Notes under the pieces: model-generated
The model's input: the letters and a program-made list of their open reading frames with translations, nothing else
The model's database searches: none
Told to the model about the DNA's origin: nothing
Origin: Planctomycetota bacterium
GTDB taxonomy: Bacteria; Planctomycetota; UBA1135; GCA-002686595
Length of the DNA stretch: 64,000 bases
Direction of reading: 5' to 3'
Assembly (NCBI GenBank): GCA_016709875.1
Contig: JADJLZ010000002.1
Coordinates: 620,001 to 684,000, forward strand
Shown here: in pieces, positions 61,584 through 64,000 of the stretch
Layout: each line of letters begins with the position of its first letter
Position numbering within the stretch: position 1 is the stretch's first letter
Translations under genes and position numbers: made by a program

Positions 61584-62651
61584 ATGAAGAACGCACACAA
61601 GCTCGGCACCGCGCTCGCGCTCCTCGCTTTGCTCGTGGCGCTCTTTTCTGCGCGCGCGGGCGCTGCGAGCGAGGAGGATCCGCTCGCGGGTGCGCGCCGC
61701 CGCTGGGCGGCGCTGGACACACGCGCGCGCGCGCAACTCGAGGAGCGCTGGCAGCGCTACCAGTCCTTGCCCGCCGAGGAGCAGCGTGCGCTCGACCTGC
61801 GCGCCGAGCGCATCCGCGAGCTGCGCCAGCGGGCGCAGGAGCGCCTGGCTCCCGAGCTGCGCGCGCGCGTCGAACGCCTGACCGACGACAAGCGCGAGGC
61901 GCTGCTCTCCGAACTCGCCGAGAACGAGACCGCGCGCCTGGGGGCACGGCTGCGCGCTGTCCTCCCGCCCGAGGCGGTGCAGCGCCTCGAGAATGCCCGG
62001 CCCGAAGACCGCGTGCGCTACTTCGAGAAGTACCAGGCGCAGCAGCGCAAGCGCGTGACGAGCTACATGCTCGAGCGCCTGGGCGCACGCCTGGGGCTCG
62101 CGAAGGACGAGATCGACGGCCTGAAGAAGCTCCCGGAGGAGCAGCGCACGGCACAGGTGCTCGCCCTGCGCCAGCGCCTCGCACAGGTTGAGACGCGCGA
62201 GCAGGGGTTGCCGCCGGGGATGACGCAGGCGGAGTGGGAGAGCTGGCTCGCGCTGGCGCCCGAGGCGTTCTTCGAGTGCCTCGCCGACCACGTGCGCGAA
62301 CGCCAGCTCGCGGGCGAGGAAGCGGGCATCTCCCGCGGCGGCGCGCGCAGCTCCGCACCCGAGGGGATCGCGATCGAGCGCATCCGCGCGCTGCGACAGC
62401 TCGAGCAGGCGACGCAGATCGCCCCGGCCGACCTCGTCGAATTCGCCGAGGCGGCGCCGGAGGTGCGCCGCGAGCGGGCGGAGGAGCGCGCTCGCCAACG
62501 CGGGCTCGCGATTCTCGCGGGAGGCGGGCTCGCCAGCGCGGAGGAGCTCGCGGAGTACCGCCGGCTCTCGGGTGCCGCCTTCGCGGGCGTCGTGCACGAG
62601 CTGCTCGCCCCGCTGCGCACGCCGTGGCGGGCACCCGCCGAAAAGCGCTGA
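61584..62651 (+). CDS. secreted DUF3106-like helical protein
   Basis: 355 aa. Signal peptide with cleavage near A-G-A-A. Residues 40-75 show the DUF3106 pattern W-A-A-L-D-x-R-A-R-A-Q-L-E-E-R-W-Q-R-Y-Q-S-L-P. The rest is Arg/Glu/Leu-rich helix, likely coiled coil, with no catalytic motif. Third gene of the ECF operon (15-bp gap), so a candidate periplasmic partner or sensor for the anti-sigma factor; this is inference. Confidence 0.72.
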   Translation: MKNAHKLGTALALLALLVALFSARAGAASEEDPLAGARRRWAALDTRARAQLEERWQRYQSLPAEEQRALDLRAERIRELRQRAQERLAPELRARVERLTDDKREALLSELAENETARLGARLRAVLPPEAVQRLENARPEDRVRYFEKYQAQQRKRVTSYMLERLGARLGLAKDEIDGLKKLPEEQRTAQVLALRQRLAQVETREQGLPPGMTQAEWESWLALAPEAFFECLADHVRERQLAGEEAGISRGGARSSAPEGIAIERIRALRQLEQATQIAPADLVEFAEAAPEVRRERAEERARQRGLAILAGGGLASAEELAEYRRLSGAAFAGVVHELLAPLRTPWRAPAEKR

Positions 62652-62782
62652 GCGCGCTGCCTCTGCGAATTCCGCGGATTCCCGGATGCGTTCGGCGCGC
62701 AGGGGTTTTCCAGGGCTCTGCGAGGACCGCGGAACGCCCCATCGGCGTCTCTGGGCCCTTCGCGCCCGCCCGGAGACCCATC

Positions 62783-64000
62783 ATGCTCGAAATTGCCCTC
62801 GCCCTTTCCGCTCTGCTCGGCCCTGGAACCCCCGCGACCCCCGCAGCCGGCGCTCCCTCGCAAGACGCGCACCCGCCCACGGCGCTGCCCGCAGGCGCGC
62901 TCGAGCACGCCTGCGACGTCGCCTTCCTGCCCGCGCACGGCGACGCGCCCGCGGGCTTCGACTTCGTGGCGCCCGTGCGCGACGGTCGCATGCGCGGGAG
63001 CTTTGCAGTCGGCGCCTGCGGCGTGAGCTTCGCCGCGAGCTCCGGCGGGGTGCACACGATGCGCTTCGTCGGCGCTTCGCCCGCGGCGCAGGCCTGGCCG
63101 CAGGACGAGCGTTTGCTGCGCACGAGCGACCTGCGCGGCAACGATCCCTCGCGCTGGGTCAGCGCGGACCCGTCCTTCGGCAGCGTGCGCTACACGGATG
63201 TCTGGCCGGGGATCGATGCGATCCACCGCGGGGAGGGCGCGCAGCTGCGCTACGACTTCGAGCTCGCGCCGCACGCGGATCCGAGCGCGATCCGGCTCGC
63301 CTTCGACGATGCCTGCGAGCTGCGCATCGACGCCGAGGGCGCGCTCGTGATCGAGACGGAGCTCGGGTCGCTGCGCCAGCGCGCGCCGCATCTCTTCCAG
63401 ACGTTGGAAGGGAAGGAGCGCGACGTCGAGGGCTCCTTCCGCCTGCTGGGCGAGCACGAAGTGGGCTTCGAGGTCGGCGCGTACGACGCCGACGCGCAGC
63501 TCGTGATCGACCCGGTGATCACCTACGGTTGGCTGGTCGGGTCGACGGATGGCCAGGAGCGTCCGGTCGATGTGAAGGTCGACGAGCTCGGGTTCATCTA
63601 TGTGCTGGCGCGTACGCAGGGTGGCGGTTCGCTCTGGAACCAGGGAACACTCGTCGGGCCCACGGGCAACGACGACCTGTTCCTGATGCTGATCGATGGC
63701 CAGACGAACCAGATCGTGAGTCGGATGACCTTCGGTGGCTCGCAGAACGACACACCGGTCGCGATGCAGGTCGTCTCCTTCGGCGAGGTCGTCGTCGCGG
63801 GCGAGACGCTTTCGACCGACCTGCCGGTCGCCTCGCCGTCGGGGATGCCCTACCAGCCGACAAACCTCGGCGGGCTCGACGCATTCGCCGCGCGGCTCAG
63901 TGTCTGATCGGGCACCGTCGTCTATTCGACCTACATCGGAGGCACCGATGACGACTACGTGCAGGACTGCGATTGCGACAGCACCGGCTCGGCCTGGGTG
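62783..64000 (+). pseudogene. secreted SBBP-type beta-propeller gene interrupted by TGA
   Basis: ATG at 62783 with CGGAG about 8 nt upstream; signal peptide, then an N-terminal beta-rich domain common in such proteins (V-W-P-G-I-D-A-I-H-R-G, Q-L-R-Y-D-F-E-L-A-P, L-V-I-D-P-V-I-T-Y). From about residue 255, SBBP-like blades begin. The frame meets TGA at 63905-63907 after F-A-A-R-L-S-V, but sense resumes at once in the same frame with T-V-V-Y-S-T-Y-I-G-G-T-D-D-D-Y-V, exactly the next blade. The first part is 374 aa. Nonsense mutation or sequence error is likeliest. The gene runs off the window. The gap 62652-62782 before it shows nothing but G/C-rich sequence. Confidence 0.75.

Noticed and set aside
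63905..63907. Selenocysteine at the in-frame TGA
   Set aside because: The position is a loop between propeller blades with no redox site, and no SECIS-like stem-loop is apparent right after it.

Overview
The window is high-GC bacterial chromosome, densely packed, with genes on both strands and many 4-nt ATGA/GTGA start-stop overlaps. A Planctomycetota source is the best guess. The strongest signs are the adjacent PSD1/DUF1549/DUF1553 and DUF1501 genes (52567-56189), large secreted proteins with FG-GAP or SBBP repeats, a signal peptidase I carrying a big insert, and a Gram-negative-type LPS export gene. No rRNA, tRNA, transposase, integrase or CRISPR array was recognised.

Layout. 1-8.6 kb: the tail of a Rieske protein, cystathionine beta-synthase, then a minus-strand run (two secreted proteins of unknown function, a DUF374 acyltransferase, a DUF72 protein, a membrane GT2 glycosyltransferase). 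8.8-14.8 kb: a membrane-anchored cyclophilin, a perfect parS palindrome, parB, a membrane protein, a phosphoesterase, an HPr-domain fusion and a sigma-70 factor. 14.8-22.8 kb: hemW, pyrF, then bshC-bshB1-parA-bshA-cysteine desulfurase, which holds the whole bacillithiol pathway with the partition ATPase inside it. 22.8-28.8 kb: dnaA, a terminator, a probable oriC with clustered DnaA-box cores, dnaN, a DUF721/DciA gene and gyrB. With parA, parB and parS this marks the chromosomal origin region.

29-41 kb: a lone MshEN-domain protein, fmt, trxA, scpA and an M50 protease; then on the plus strand kdsD (kpsF), kdsC and a 1705-aa protein that reads as LptC, LptA-like and LptD parts in one chain, followed by tatA and a TIM-barrel isomerase. 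41-48 kb: a small Cys protein, an FG-GAP protein, a membrane phosphoesterase preceded by a perfect 22-bp palindrome, and a large HExxH metalloprotease.

48.5-52.6 kb is a decayed accessory stretch with lower third-position GC: a frameshifted HEAT-repeat gene, a mosaic of paralogue fragments (612 bp duplicated from the DUF1501 gene, plus the start of a metalloprotease paralogue), a hexanucleotide repeat, a Cys-rich secreted protein and an orphan. 52.6-64 kb: DUF1501 and PSD1 genes, a LeuA-type synthase, aspartate kinase, signal peptidase I, an ECF sigma/anti-sigma/secreted protein operon, and an SBBP-type gene broken by an in-frame TGA near the window end.

Main leads: the single-chain LPS bridge, the bacillithiol genes wrapped around parA near oriC, a recurring TAnnNT motif within 6-11 nt of several start codons (possible leaderless transcription), the operator-like palindrome at 44872-44893, and the recombination mosaic.
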